Assembly: GCA_017305665.1 (NCBI GenBank)
Contig: JAFKKH010000016.1
Span: 1 to 64,000 of the forward strand
Source: Hyphomicrobiales bacterium
Lineage (GTDB): Bacteria; Pseudomonadota; Alphaproteobacteria; Rhizobiales; Xanthobacteraceae
Length of the DNA: 64,000 bases
Direction of reading: 5' to 3'
The notes under the pieces are model-generated. The model made no database searches, was not told where the DNA came from, and saw nothing but the letters and a program-made list of their open reading frames with translations. Below are positions 8,008-17,108 of this stretch, one piece after another; position 1 is the stretch's first letter; every line of letters begins with the position of its first letter. The position numbers were made by a program, and so were the translations under genes.

Positions 8008-9690
8008 ATGCTGGTTGAAAAGAACGCGCTGATTCCGGTGAGCGACGGCCATGAGTTGCGCGCGAACGTCTATCGCCCCGAGCAGGAGGGCCGTTATCCG
8101 GTGCTGATGTCGCTCGGCATCTACGGCAAGGACGTTCATTTCGCCGACGGCTACAAGCTGCAGTGGGACAAGCTGAAGACCCTCAACCCCGCGATTTGCG
8201 ACGCCGGTTCGAGCGGTCGCCATCTTCGCTGGGAGAAGATCGATCCGGAGCGCTGGGTGCCGGACGGTTACGTGGTCATCTCGGTCGATGGCCGCGGTAG
8301 CGGCCAGTCGCCGGGTTACCTCGATCCATTCTCGCCGCGCGAAACCCAGGACTACTACGACGCCATCGAATGGGCCGCGGTTCAGCCGTGGTCGACGGGA
8401 AGGGTTGGATTGATCGGGATTTCGTATCTCTCGATCAAGCAGTGGCAGGTCGCGGCGCTGCAGCCGCCGCATCTTGCTGCGATATGCCCGTGGGAAGGCG
8501 GATGCGACCTCTATCGCGACTGGAGCCATCACGGCGGAATCTTCAGCAACTCGTTTCCGACCGCGTGGTGGCCGCGCCAGGTTCTTCCAAATCAACACGG
8601 CAACGGCGCCACGCATCATCGGGATCGCGAGACCGGACAACCGACGACGGGACCGACGCTCAGCGAGGACGTGCTCCGGAGCAATCGCGCCGACCACGCC
8701 GACGATCTGTTGCGCCATCCGCTCGACGACGCCTGGTACCGGCAGCGCTCGCCGGATCTCGGCCGAATTTCCGTACCGCTGTTTTCGGCGGGTAACTGGG
8801 GTGGGCCAGGATTGCATCTTCGGGGCAACATCGAGGGGTTTGTGCGGTCCGGCTCGCAGGCGAAGTGGCTCGACATGCATGTTGGAACGCACTTCGAGAG
8901 CTTTTATCTGCCGAACTATATCGAGCGGCAGAAGCGGTTTTTCGCTCACTTTCTCAAGGGCGAAAGCAACGGGTGGGATCGTGAACCGACCATTCGGCTC
9001 GAAATCCGAAGCCCCGATAGTGTGAGCGCGCGCCATGAAGCCGAATGGCCGTTGGCGCGGACGGAATGGCGGCGCTACTATCTCGACGCGGCCAACCATA
9101 CGATGAGCCGCGAGGCGCCATCCGTTGAGGCGACAAGCACGTTCCTTGCGTTGGGCGACGGCGTCAGTTTCCTGACCGCGCCTTTCGCGGCGGTGACCGA
9201 ATTCACCGGCCCCGTGACGGCGCGGCTGTGGATCTCCTCGTCCACCACGGACGCGGACATCTTCGCCACGCTGCGCCTTTTCGCGCCCGACGGCCGCGAA
9301 GTGGTTTTCGCGGGCGCGAGCGATACCGAGCCGGTCGCGCGCGGATGGTTGCGCGCGTCACACCGTAAGCTGGATACAACGATGTCGACGCCGTTTCGGC
9401 CGTATCACAGTCATGACGAGATCCAGAAATTGCAGCCGGGGCAGGCCTATCCACTCGATGTCGAAATCTGGCCGACCAGCATCGTGTGTCCTCCGGGCTA
9501 TCGTCTGGCCTTGACGATCCAGGGCAGGGACTATGAGGCGCCCGGCGTATCGGGACGTATTCTGCACGATCATGAACTGGACCGGCCGCGACATCAGTTC
9601 GGGGGCCGCACCACGCTCCTGACCGGTCCCGACCACGACTCCTATCTGCTGTTGCCGCACATCCCCGCGCAGTCCGGAAAATCCCGATGA
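8008..9690 (+). CDS. CocE/NonD-family serine hydrolase
   Basis: The protein has the X-Pro dipeptidyl-peptidase S15 layout. An alpha/beta hydrolase domain carries the nucleophile elbow GISY, the histidine candidate lies in MHVGTHFESF, and a jelly-roll C-terminal domain ends the chain. Relatives include cocaine esterase, glutaryl-7-ACA acylase and other ester or amide hydrolases. I prefer the ATG at 8008, which has GAAGG six bases upstream and opens with the typical EKNALIPVSDGHELRANVYRP segment. A GTG at 7981 would add nine residues. It overlaps the next gene by four bases. It could release the ring compound from an ester or amide, but no substrate can be named. Confidence 0.87.
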   Translation: MLVEKNALIPVSDGHELRANVYRPEQEGRYPVLMSLGIYGKDVHFADGYKLQWDKLKTLNPAICDAGSSGRHLRWEKIDPERWVPDGYVVISVDGRGSGQSPGYLDPFSPRETQDYYDAIEWAAVQPWSTGRVGLIGISYLSIKQWQVAALQPPHLAAICPWEGGCDLYRDWSHHGGIFSNSFPTAWWPRQVLPNQHGNGATHHRDRETGQPTTGPTLSEDVLRSNRADHADDLLRHPLDDAWYRQRSPDLGRISVPLFSAGNWGGPGLHLRGNIEGFVRSGSQAKWLDMHVGTHFESFYLPNYIERQKRFFAHFLKGESNGWDREPTIRLEIRSPDSVSARHEAEWPLARTEWRRYYLDAANHTMSREAPSVEATSTFLALGDGVSFLTAPFAAVTEFTGPVTARLWISSSTTDADIFATLRLFAPDGREVVFAGASDTEPVARGWLRASHRKLDTTMSTPFRPYHSHDEIQKLQPGQAYPLDVEIWPTSIVCPPGYRLALTIQGRDYEAPGVSGRILHDHELDRPRHQFGGRTTLLTGPDHDSYLLLPHIPAQSGKSR

Positions 9691-10556
9691 AGATGCCGCA
9701 GTTTGATTACGCCTGTCCGTCCTCGCTTGAAGAGGCAATCCAACTCCTTTCCGACAACGAGGGCGCCAAGGTGCTGTCCGGCGGCCAGAGCCTGTTGCCG
9801 CTGCTTGCCTTCCGCATGGCGCAACCGACGCTGCTGGTCGATATCCAGAAACTCGCCGGCATGGATCGAATCGAAATTTCCGCGGATGGTCTGCGCGTCG
9901 GTGCGCGAGTGCGCTGGTGCCAGATCGAGGACGACAAGCGGCTCGCCACCGCGCATCCGCTGTTTCAATTCATGATCAACCACGTCGCGCACTATCAGAT
10001 TCGCAATCGCGGAACGGTGGGCGGCAGCCTTGCCCATGCGGACCCGTCCGCCGAGATGCCGGGAGTCGCACGGGTCTGCGATTGCGACATCGTTGCGGTC
10101 GGCAATGCAGGCGAGCGCGTGATCAAGGCCGCGGATTTCTTTGTCGCGGCCCTGGAAACGTCCCTCCAAGAGGATGAGATCATCACCGAGGTTCGGTTTC
10201 CGCCATGGCCATCGGGCCGGCGTTGGGCCTTTCATGAATTCGCGCGGCGCAGGGGAGATTTTGCGATCGCCGGCGTCGCCGTGTTCTTCGACATCGGCAG
10301 CGACGGGGTGATTGCGGATGCCCATGTCGGCGTCATCGGCGCGGGAGATACGCCGATCCGGCTCGATGCCGTCGAGCAATTGCTGAACGGTCAGCGGCTG
10401 GACGAGGAATTGATCGGCCGCGCCCGGCATCTCGCGTCCGAAACCGTCGATCCGCAATCGGATATCCATGCCGCGGGCGACTATCGCAAGTCATTGGTGG
10501 GAACCCTCACGGCGCGCGGCTTGCGCGATGCCGCATCCTCGGGAGCAGTCAAGTGA
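9687..10556 (+). CDS. molybdenum hydroxylase, FAD-binding medium subunit (CoxM/XdhB-like)
   Basis: This is the FAD subunit of a three-part xanthine-dehydrogenase-family enzyme. The two flavin-binding motifs are present: LSGGQSLLPLLAFR near residues 31-45 and NRGTVGGSLAHADPSAE near residues 108-124. It passes electrons from the iron-sulfur subunit to the acceptor. The gene overlaps both neighbours by four bases, giving the order medium-small-large as in CO-dehydrogenase-like and many heterocycle-hydroxylating operons. Confidence 0.93.
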   Translation: MKMPQFDYACPSSLEEAIQLLSDNEGAKVLSGGQSLLPLLAFRMAQPTLLVDIQKLAGMDRIEISADGLRVGARVRWCQIEDDKRLATAHPLFQFMINHVAHYQIRNRGTVGGSLAHADPSAEMPGVARVCDCDIVAVGNAGERVIKAADFFVAALETSLQEDEIITEVRFPPWPSGRRWAFHEFARRRGDFAIAGVAVFFDIGSDGVIADAHVGVIGAGDTPIRLDAVEQLLNGQRLDEELIGRARHLASETVDPQSDIHAAGDYRKSLVGTLTARGLRDAASSGAVK

Positions 10557-11041
10557 AGATGAGGATCGAGTTTGAACTCAACGGCAAACCTGTCTCGGCC
10601 GAGGTGGAGCCGCGGCTAACGCTGGGCGACTGCATCCGTCATGAGCTGTTGCAGACGGGGACCCATATCGGCTGCGAGCACGGCGTGTGTGGCGCGTGTA
10701 CGGTGATCGTCGAAGGCGACGCGGTGCGTTCCTGCCTGACACTGGCGGTTCAGGCGGCGGGCAAGCGGGTGCAGACGGTCGAAGGTCTGGCGAACGGCGA
10801 CAATCTGGCGCCGCTGCAGCAGTCGTTTCAAAAGCATCACGGTCTGCAATGCGGGTTCTGCACGCCGGGCTTCCTGATGACGGCGCATGCCTTGCTGACC
10901 CATGAGCCGGCGGCCGACGAGGAGCGCATCCGAGAGGTCCTGTCGGGCAACGTCTGCCGCTGCACCGGATATTTGTCGATCGTGAAAGCCGTCATGGACG
11001 CGCGTCCGGCCTATCAGGCGAACAAGGCGGTGCAATCGTGA
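10553..11041 (+). CDS. molybdenum hydroxylase, 2Fe-2S small subunit (CoxS-like)
   Basis: The 162-residue protein carries the plant-type 2Fe-2S motif (CEHGVCGACTV, with an earlier Cys-free N-terminal strand and a later Cys) and the second, all-helical 2Fe-2S motif (CGFCTPG and CRCTGY). It links the molybdenum centre of the large subunit to the FAD subunit. The GTG at 10553 overlaps the upstream stop; an ATG at 10559 is an equally possible start. Confidence 0.93.
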   Translation: MKMRIEFELNGKPVSAEVEPRLTLGDCIRHELLQTGTHIGCEHGVCGACTVIVEGDAVRSCLTLAVQAAGKRVQTVEGLANGDNLAPLQQSFQKHHGLQCGFCTPGFLMTAHALLTHEPAADEERIREVLSGNVCRCTGYLSIVKAVMDARPAYQANKAVQS

Positions 11042-13329
11042 GCGCGCGGATTCCTCTGGTCGGCAAGCCGATTGAACGCATCGAAGACCGCAAGCTGCTG
11101 CTTGGCCGCGGCAGCTTCGCTGACGATATCCATCGTGACGGCATGCTTCACGCGGCGATCCTGCGCAGTTCGGTCGGGCATGGTCTGATACGTCATATCG
11201 ATGTGAGCGCGGCGCGCGCACTGGAGGGTGTGCATGCGGTGTTCTCCGCGGAGGAGATCGGCCGGCCTGTCCCGCGAATTCCGGTCCGCCTCTTTCCCAA
11301 CGACGGGATGGATCCGTTCCGTCAGCCGGTGATTGCCGATGGCAAGGTGCGGTTCGTCGGCGAGCCGATCGCCATCGTCATCGCGGACACTCCCGCGATT
11401 GCCGAAGACGCTCTCGAACTGATCGAGGTCGACATCGAAGTGTTTCCGGCGGTCACGAGCATTGCGGCTGCCGTCGCGGGACCGGCATTGCTGTTTGAGT
11501 CTCACGGGTCGAACCGGATATTTGGCTATGAGATTCGGCGTGATGAACTCGCCGATATCTTCGAGACCGCCGCGTATACGCGCCGCGAGCGGCTCTACGT
11601 GCATCGGCACACCGGGATCACCATGGAGACCCGGGGTGTCGTTGCGGAGTGGAATGCCGCCGACGGCTATATGCGATGCTGGGGGGCGGTGAAGGTGCCG
11701 TTCGCCAATCGCAAGATACTGGCCGGCATGCTGGACCTTCCCGAAGACAAGGTCGAGATGATCGAAGGCAATGCCGGCGGCAGCTTTGGCGTTCGCGGCG
11801 AATTCTTTCCCGAAGACTTTCTGATTCCGTTCGCCGCCCGCAAATTGGGCCGGCCGGTCAAATGGATCGAAGATCGCCGCGAGCATCTGCTGGCGATCAC
11901 GCATGCCCGCGACGTGGAGTGTGATATCGCGATCGCCTGCGATGGCGACGGCCACATTCTCGGCATTCGGGCTGACATGCGGATGAATATCGGCGCGTAT
12001 TTCCGCACGTCGACGACGATCGCTCCGCGTAATGTCGGACAATTCGTGCCCGGGCCATATCGCGTTCCGGCTTACAGCGCGGACGTTGCCGTGATCGCGT
12101 CGAACAAGTCCCCGTCCGGAACCTATCGCGGGCCGGGCCGGTTCGAGGCCGACTTTTTTCGGGAACGTATGCTGGATCTCGCGGCCGACGATCTCGGCAT
12201 CGATCGTGTCGAATTCCGCCGTCGCAATCTTCTGACAGAAGCCGAACTGCCGAAACCGTTCCCCGCGATCACCCCCAATCCTGTCGTGACCGAACTCGAC
12301 AGTGGGGCCTACGAGCACGTTCTCGATCTTTGCCTGGCGAAAGCGAACTGGGCGGACAAGCAGCACCTTCAGGGCAAGCTGGTGGACGGGCGTTATCATG
12401 GTCTGGCCGTCTGCTGTTTCGTCGAAGGTGGAGCGGCCGGGCCGCGCGAGAGTGCGCGCATGGTGCTGGAGGACGATGGGACGATCTCGCTCTATGTCGG
12501 CTCCTCAGCGGTCGGCCAGGGCGTGGAAACGATCCTGACGCAGATCGCGGCCGATGCGATGGAGCTTCCGCTTGACGCCATTCGCGTGTTCCATGGCTCG
12601 ACGACTTACGTGAAGGAAGGATGGGGCTCGTATCATTCGCGCTCCACCGTGATGGGCGGCAATGCCGTGCTGTTGGCCGCCGCCGAGATCAAGTCGCAGA
12701 TGCTCGCGGCCGGCGCCGGTCTGCTGCAATGTTCCGGACAGGAGGTGTCTTACGAGAACGGCCGCGTCATCGCGCAGCATGGCGGGTCGGTCGGCCTCAA
12801 GGAGCTGGCCGGCAAGGACATCGCGTTCGAAGCGACGTTTCATAACAGCAAGCACACGTACACATACGGCTCGCATGTCGCCCATGTCGCGGTCGATGCC
12901 GAGACGGGGCACATCGAGATCGTCGACTACGTCGCCATCGAAGACGCCGGCCGGATTATCAATCCGTTGACGCTGCACGGGCAGGCGGTCGGCTCGATCG
13001 TTCAGGGACTCGGTGGTGCTCTGCTCGAGCACTTCGTCTATGACGAGGATGGGCAGATGCTGTCGGGCTCGCTGGCGGATTATCTGGTGCCGCTCGCGAC
13101 CGATTTTCCCAACATTCGTACGTCGTCGATCGAACTTCGTCCGTCTCCGAATCACCCGCTCGGCGCGAAGGGCGCAGGCGAGGGCGGCACCATTCCGGTC
13201 GGAGGCCTATTGGCCAACGCCGTCGCCGCAGCCTTGCGCGATTTCCATGTTCAGCCGACCGAGTTGCCGTTGTCACCGGACCGCATCTGGCGTCTTGTCC
13301 AAGACGCACCAGCGCAGTCAGGCGCCTGA
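11038..13329 (+). CDS. molybdenum hydroxylase, molybdopterin-binding large subunit (CoxL-like)
   Basis: The 763-residue catalytic subunit begins with the GKPIERIEDRKLLLGRG segment usual for CoxL-type proteins. It carries the conserved active-site glutamate in GAKGAGEGG (Glu715). The CO-dehydrogenase signature AYRCSFR is replaced by GTYRGPGR, so it is not a true CO dehydrogenase. It should hydroxylate an aromatic N-heterocycle or oxidise an aldehyde using water as oxygen donor. It probably binds molybdopterin cytosine dinucleotide, as its family does. It starts with GTG in a four-base overlap and is the last gene of the operon; 165 bases then separate it from the binding-protein gene. Confidence 0.93.
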   Translation: MSARIPLVGKPIERIEDRKLLLGRGSFADDIHRDGMLHAAILRSSVGHGLIRHIDVSAARALEGVHAVFSAEEIGRPVPRIPVRLFPNDGMDPFRQPVIADGKVRFVGEPIAIVIADTPAIAEDALELIEVDIEVFPAVTSIAAAVAGPALLFESHGSNRIFGYEIRRDELADIFETAAYTRRERLYVHRHTGITMETRGVVAEWNAADGYMRCWGAVKVPFANRKILAGMLDLPEDKVEMIEGNAGGSFGVRGEFFPEDFLIPFAARKLGRPVKWIEDRREHLLAITHARDVECDIAIACDGDGHILGIRADMRMNIGAYFRTSTTIAPRNVGQFVPGPYRVPAYSADVAVIASNKSPSGTYRGPGRFEADFFRERMLDLAADDLGIDRVEFRRRNLLTEAELPKPFPAITPNPVVTELDSGAYEHVLDLCLAKANWADKQHLQGKLVDGRYHGLAVCCFVEGGAAGPRESARMVLEDDGTISLYVGSSAVGQGVETILTQIAADAMELPLDAIRVFHGSTTYVKEGWGSYHSRSTVMGGNAVLLAAAEIKSQMLAAGAGLLQCSGQEVSYENGRVIAQHGGSVGLKELAGKDIAFEATFHNSKHTYTYGSHVAHVAVDAETGHIEIVDYVAIEDAGRIINPLTLHGQAVGSIVQGLGGALLEHFVYDEDGQMLSGSLADYLVPLATDFPNIRTSSIELRPSPNHPLGAKGAGEGGTIPVGGLLANAVAAALRDFHVQPTELPLSPDRIWRLVQDAPAQSGA

Positions 13330-13408
13330 TCGTTCGTCCGGGAAATAGATACTGCTGGTGGGCGCGGCCTGATGCCGCAACTCTCGGCAGCAATTGGCGC
13401 CCAAAAAG

Positions 13409-13422
13409 ACAGACCAGTTAGT
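13409..13422. promoter_or_regulatory. probable TetR operator, copy 3
   Basis: ACAGACCAGTTAGT differs at one position from the operator at 5133 (read on the opposite strand). It lies ten bases ahead of a TTGACT hexamer in front of the binding-protein gene. Confidence 0.75.
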
Positions 13423-13431
13423 CAATCGCGA

Positions 13432-13459
13432 TTGACTTTGGAAATCGCCGGATAATAAT
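13432..13459 (+). promoter_or_regulatory. probable promoter of binding-protein gene
   Basis: TTGACT at 13432-13437 can act as a -35 box and AT-rich GATAATAAT at 13451-13459 as a -10 box, with 15-16 bases between the best hexamers. A good ribosome site (GGGAGGAGCAGGACA) follows before the ATG at 13495. Confidence 0.55.
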
Positions 13460-13494
13460 CGGCTATCAAAATAACCAATGGGAGGAGCAGGACA

Positions 13495-14535
13495 ATGTTC
13501 GAGGGGTCGACGACGCGGCGAAGCTTTCTCAAGACGAGTGCTCTCGCTTCGGCTGCGCTGGCCGTTCCGGCGATCGTACGAGCCCAATCGACCAAGCCGC
13601 TCCGGCCGATTACGCTGCAAAGCGACTGGATATGGGGCGGCCCGAATGCCGGCTTCATCGTCGCGAAGGAAAAGGGCTATTTCGCCGACGAAGGTTTCGA
13701 CGTCACTGTCAATCAGGGCAAGGGCTCCGGCAATACCGCGCAGATCATCGCCTCCAAGGCGGCGCAATTCGGTTTCGCGGACGGTTATGTCGTGGCGAAT
13801 ACCGTGTCGAAAGGTGCCAAGCTCAAGATGGTTGCCGGAATCTTCCGGCGGAATCCGGCCGCCGTGCTGGTTCTCGAGGAGTCCAACATCCGCGATCCGA
13901 AGGGCCTCGAAGGCAAGACCATCGGCATCGCGACGGGGTCGGCTCAATTCCAGCAATTCCCCGCATTCCTCAAGGGTTCAAAGCTGGATCCGGCCAAGGT
14001 GCGCGTCGTCAATGTGGACGGTGCGGGCGCCGGTCCCGCGCTGATCAACGGTCAGGTCGCTGCGATCGCCGGCTTCGCCCAAGGCTATATTCCGGGCATC
14101 GAAATCCGCGGCAAAAAGAAGGTTCGTCCATTCTGGTATTCCGACGCCGGGGTGACGTGCATGAGCAACGGCCTCATCGTCCACGAGGAGATGCTGTCGG
14201 AGCCGGATACCATCCGTGCGATGGTTCGCGCGAGCCTGAAAGGCTTCCTGTACGGACGCGCTCACCCCGACGAGTTGGCCCAGATCGTCAAGAAGTATCT
14301 CGCGTCCACGGACCCCGCGATCACGGTGCGCGAGGCGCAACTGTCGTGGACGACATGGGTGACGCCGACGACCGCCAACAAGCCGCTCGGCTGGATGTCG
14401 TCGAAGGATTGGTCGTCGACCGTCGAAGTGCTGAAAGCCTACGGCGGCGTGACCACGGCGCTCGACGCGGCGTCGCTCTTTACCAATGAGTTCGTGCCTG
14501 ATGGCAAGGAATTCATCCCGCCCCAGAATGGATAG
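13495..14535 (+). CDS. ABC transporter substrate-binding protein, NitT/TauT type, Tat-exported
   Basis: The N-terminus carries a twin-arginine signal (TTRRSFLKTSALASAAL, cleavage after IVRAQS), so the protein should reach the periplasm folded. The mature part resembles the NMT1/THI5/SsuA-like fold (PITLQSDWIWGGPNAGFIVA, then EKGYFADEGFDVTVNQGKGS). It should deliver the substrate to the importer at 1489-3236, which otherwise lacks a binding protein. It has its own promoter and operator copy, allowing higher expression than the membrane parts. Confidence 0.92.
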   Translation: MFEGSTTRRSFLKTSALASAALAVPAIVRAQSTKPLRPITLQSDWIWGGPNAGFIVAKEKGYFADEGFDVTVNQGKGSGNTAQIIASKAAQFGFADGYVVANTVSKGAKLKMVAGIFRRNPAAVLVLEESNIRDPKGLEGKTIGIATGSAQFQQFPAFLKGSKLDPAKVRVVNVDGAGAGPALINGQVAAIAGFAQGYIPGIEIRGKKKVRPFWYSDAGVTCMSNGLIVHEEMLSEPDTIRAMVRASLKGFLYGRAHPDELAQIVKKYLASTDPAITVREAQLSWTTWVTPTTANKPLGWMSSKDWSSTVEVLKAYGGVTTALDAASLFTNEFVPDGKEFIPPQNG

Positions 14536-14637
14536 AGGCCAGGATCGCTGTGCCCGCAAACACTTTGCGGTCGATTAGCCGCCGCCCCGGGTCGTTGTGA
14601 CTCTGTGTGACTCTGCCGATGCGACCGATGCGGTCGT

Positions 14638-14829
14638 CTACTGACCGGCGTGGTGTTGGGTTGGCGTGCCGCGCTGCTCGGGCAGTGGGCGATCGTCGTC
14701 GAACAGGATGCGCTCGGCGGCGCCGTCGAGATCGTCATACTGGCCGCTGCGCAGCGCCCACATGAAGGCGACGAGCCCGACGAGCCCGAGACCCAGCGCG
14801 ATGGGAACCAGATAGAGGAAATTGTTCAT
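14638..14829 (-). CDS. ccoS: cbb3 oxidase maturation protein CcoS
   Basis: The 63-residue protein starts MNNFLYLVPIALGLG, has one membrane helix and continues with FMWALRSGQYDDLDGAAERIL, the typical CcoS/FixS signature. It is needed for cofactor insertion into cbb3-type cytochrome oxidase. Its ATG overlaps the ccoI stop by one base (TGATG). A TTG codon just before it is probably not used. Confidence 0.93.
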   Translation of the reverse strand: MNNFLYLVPIALGLGLVGLVAFMWALRSGQYDDLDGAAERILFDDDRPLPEQRGTPTQHHAGQ

Positions 14830-17087
14830 CAACTCCTCGCTGAGGAAAGCGTCGCCGTTGCCGGAGACGCGGTCTCTGCGACCTTCCGTGCGCGCGGTCC
14901 GGGCAAACGCAAGGCGTTCGCAATGACGATCACCGAGGATGACGACATTGCAATCGCTGCGATTAGCGGCGTGACGTAGCCGAGGACGGCAACCGGCACC
15001 GCGACGACATTATAGATAATCGCCAGGCCGAGGTTTTGTTGCACGAGACGGGCGGCGGCGCGGGCGATTTTCATCGCTTGGGGAACCGCGCGCAGGCTCT
15101 CGTGCAGAAACACCAGATCGGCGGCGTTGCGGCCGACATCCGCAGCCGAGGCCGGCGCCATCGAGGCGTGCGCGGCGGCAAGCGCGGGCGCGTCGTTCAA
15201 CCCGTCGCCGACCATCAGGACCTTGCGACCGGACGCTTCGAGGGTCGCGATGTGATCGACCTTTCCGGCCGGAGAGACCTCGGCGAGATGGCCGACGCCA
15301 AGTTGTCCGGCAAGCCGGCGGACGGTTTCGTCGCGGTCGCCCGACAGCACCTCGACGCTCAACCCGACGCGCGCGATGTCGGCAATGGCTTCGCGCGCGC
15401 CGTCGCGGAGACGATCCTCGAACGAGAACCCGGCCAGCATCAGCCCGTCCCTCGCGAGCACGACGTCGGCGCTGCGCGCGTCGTTTGCCGCCGCGGGATT
15501 CAGCGCCCAGGCGGCACGGCCCAATCGATAGGTGTGCGGCCCGATATGAGCTTCCATTCCGCAGCCGGGATATTCGGAAACGTCATTTGCGGCGAGAGCC
15601 GGGAGATCGGCGGTTCGCGCGGCCGCCAGCGCGCGCGAATAGGGATGGCGGGAATGCGAAGCCATGGCCGCGGCGATGCGCAGTGCCTCCGGATCGAGAC
15701 TGTCGCGATTGAGCAATCGCGGTTCGCCGAGCGTCAGCGTACCGGTCTTGTCGAAGACCACGGTATCGATCTCGGCCAGCCGCTCCAAAGCGCCGCCGTC
15801 CTTGAGCAGAATGCCGAGTTCGAACAGCCGTCGCGCCGCGACGACCTGCACCATCGGCACCGCAAGGCCGAGCGCGCAGGGGCAGGTGATGATCAGCACC
15901 GCGATCGCGATTGTGATTGCGAGATGCGCATCGCCGGTTGCAAGCCACCAGCCGATGCAGGTGAGCAGCGCCACGCTGTGCACCACCGGCGCATAGAGCC
16001 GCGCGGCCCGGTCCGCGATGCGGCGATATGACGAGCGGCCGGATTCCGCCGCTTCCATCAGGCGCATCATCTCGGCGAGGAAGGACTCGTTGGCGGCCGC
16101 TGTGGCGATGATGCTCAGTGACCCGGTCAGGTTCAGCGTTCCCGCCTGCAGCAGCGCACCCGCATGCGCCGGCACCGGGACGCTCTCGCCGGTCAGCAGC
16201 GATCGATCGATGTCGGATTGTCCGCTTACGACCTTTGCATCGACCGGAACACGCTCGCCGGCGGCAAGCAGAATGGTCATGCCGGGCATGATCTCGCCGA
16301 CCGGAAGATAATCGCGCGTGCCGTCGGCGCGCTGTACCAGCGCACCGCGGGTCGCCAGTCGCGCCAGTCCCGTCACGGCGGTGCGGGCCCGTTCGCGCAT
16401 CATGTGGTCGAGCGTGCGGCCGATCAGCAGGAAGAACAGCAGCGAAATCGATGCGTCGAAGTAGGCGTGGGAGCCGTGGTGAAAGGTCTCGTAGAGGCTC
16501 AGACCGAATGCGAGGCAGACTCCGATGGAGATCGGCACGTCCATGTTGGTGTGTCCGTGCCGCAGCACGCTCCAGGCGGAGCGGAAGAAGATACGTCCGG
16601 AATAGGCCAGCGCCGGCAACGCGATCAGCGCCGACAGCCAGTGGAACAGGTCGCGCGTGGCGCCGTCCGCACCGGCCCAGACCGATACCGAAAGCAGCAT
16701 GATGTTGCTGGCGGCGAAGCCTGCAACGGCGAGCGCGCGGATCAATGCGGCAAGCGTTGTGTCCTTCGCATCGGCCTTGATGTCGTAGAGATGCGCCTCA
16801 TAGCCGATGTCGCGCAGTGTCGCGACGAATGGCGGCGGCGTTTCGGATGTCCAGCGGATGGTAGCGCGCTTGCCGGACAAGTTGACGCGTGCGGAGTCGA
16901 CGCCGGGCAGGGCCTGAAGCGCGGTTTCGATCCGATGAATGCAGCCGCCGCAGTGAATGCCCGGTACCGAGAGGTCGGTTTGCCGGACACCGTCGCCGAC
17001 GACGCGGCTCGCGAGCCGGATTTCATCGGCGCGGCTCTCCGGGTCGAGGCCGAAAGCGACGTCACTGCCGGGCGCGCAACAACTCAT
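14829..17087 (-). CDS. ccoI: copper-translocating P-type ATPase CcoI/FixI
   Basis: The 752-residue membrane ATPase has a Cys-rich N-terminus (MSCCAPG), one heavy-metal-associated domain (GIHCGGCIHRIETALQ), the translocation motif TCPCALGLAVP, the phosphorylation site DKTGTLT and the hinge GDGLNDAPAL. CcoI-type pumps export copper for assembly of the CuB site of cbb3 oxidase rather than for detoxification. The gene ends in ccoS and lies 21 bases behind the DUF2189 gene, so it is part of the oxidase transcript. Confidence 0.93.
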   Translation of the reverse strand: MSCCAPGSDVAFGLDPESRADEIRLASRVVGDGVRQTDLSVPGIHCGGCIHRIETALQALPGVDSARVNLSGKRATIRWTSETPPPFVATLRDIGYEAHLYDIKADAKDTTLAALIRALAVAGFAASNIMLLSVSVWAGADGATRDLFHWLSALIALPALAYSGRIFFRSAWSVLRHGHTNMDVPISIGVCLAFGLSLYETFHHGSHAYFDASISLLFFLLIGRTLDHMMRERARTAVTGLARLATRGALVQRADGTRDYLPVGEIMPGMTILLAAGERVPVDAKVVSGQSDIDRSLLTGESVPVPAHAGALLQAGTLNLTGSLSIIATAAANESFLAEMMRLMEAAESGRSSYRRIADRAARLYAPVVHSVALLTCIGWWLATGDAHLAITIAIAVLIITCPCALGLAVPMVQVVAARRLFELGILLKDGGALERLAEIDTVVFDKTGTLTLGEPRLLNRDSLDPEALRIAAAMASHSRHPYSRALAAARTADLPALAANDVSEYPGCGMEAHIGPHTYRLGRAAWALNPAAANDARSADVVLARDGLMLAGFSFEDRLRDGAREAIADIARVGLSVEVLSGDRDETVRRLAGQLGVGHLAEVSPAGKVDHIATLEASGRKVLMVGDGLNDAPALAAAHASMAPASAADVGRNAADLVFLHESLRAVPQAMKIARAAARLVQQNLGLAIIYNVVAVPVAVLGYVTPLIAAIAMSSSSVIVIANALRLPGPRARKVAETASPATATLSSARS

Positions 17088-17108
17088 GGGGAACTCCGTC
17101 CCTCCGCA

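Noticed and set aside
11038-13329. Aerobic CO dehydrogenase (coxL)
   Set aside because: The AYRCSFR active-site loop is missing (GTYRGPGR instead), so a general molybdenum hydroxylase is the safer call.
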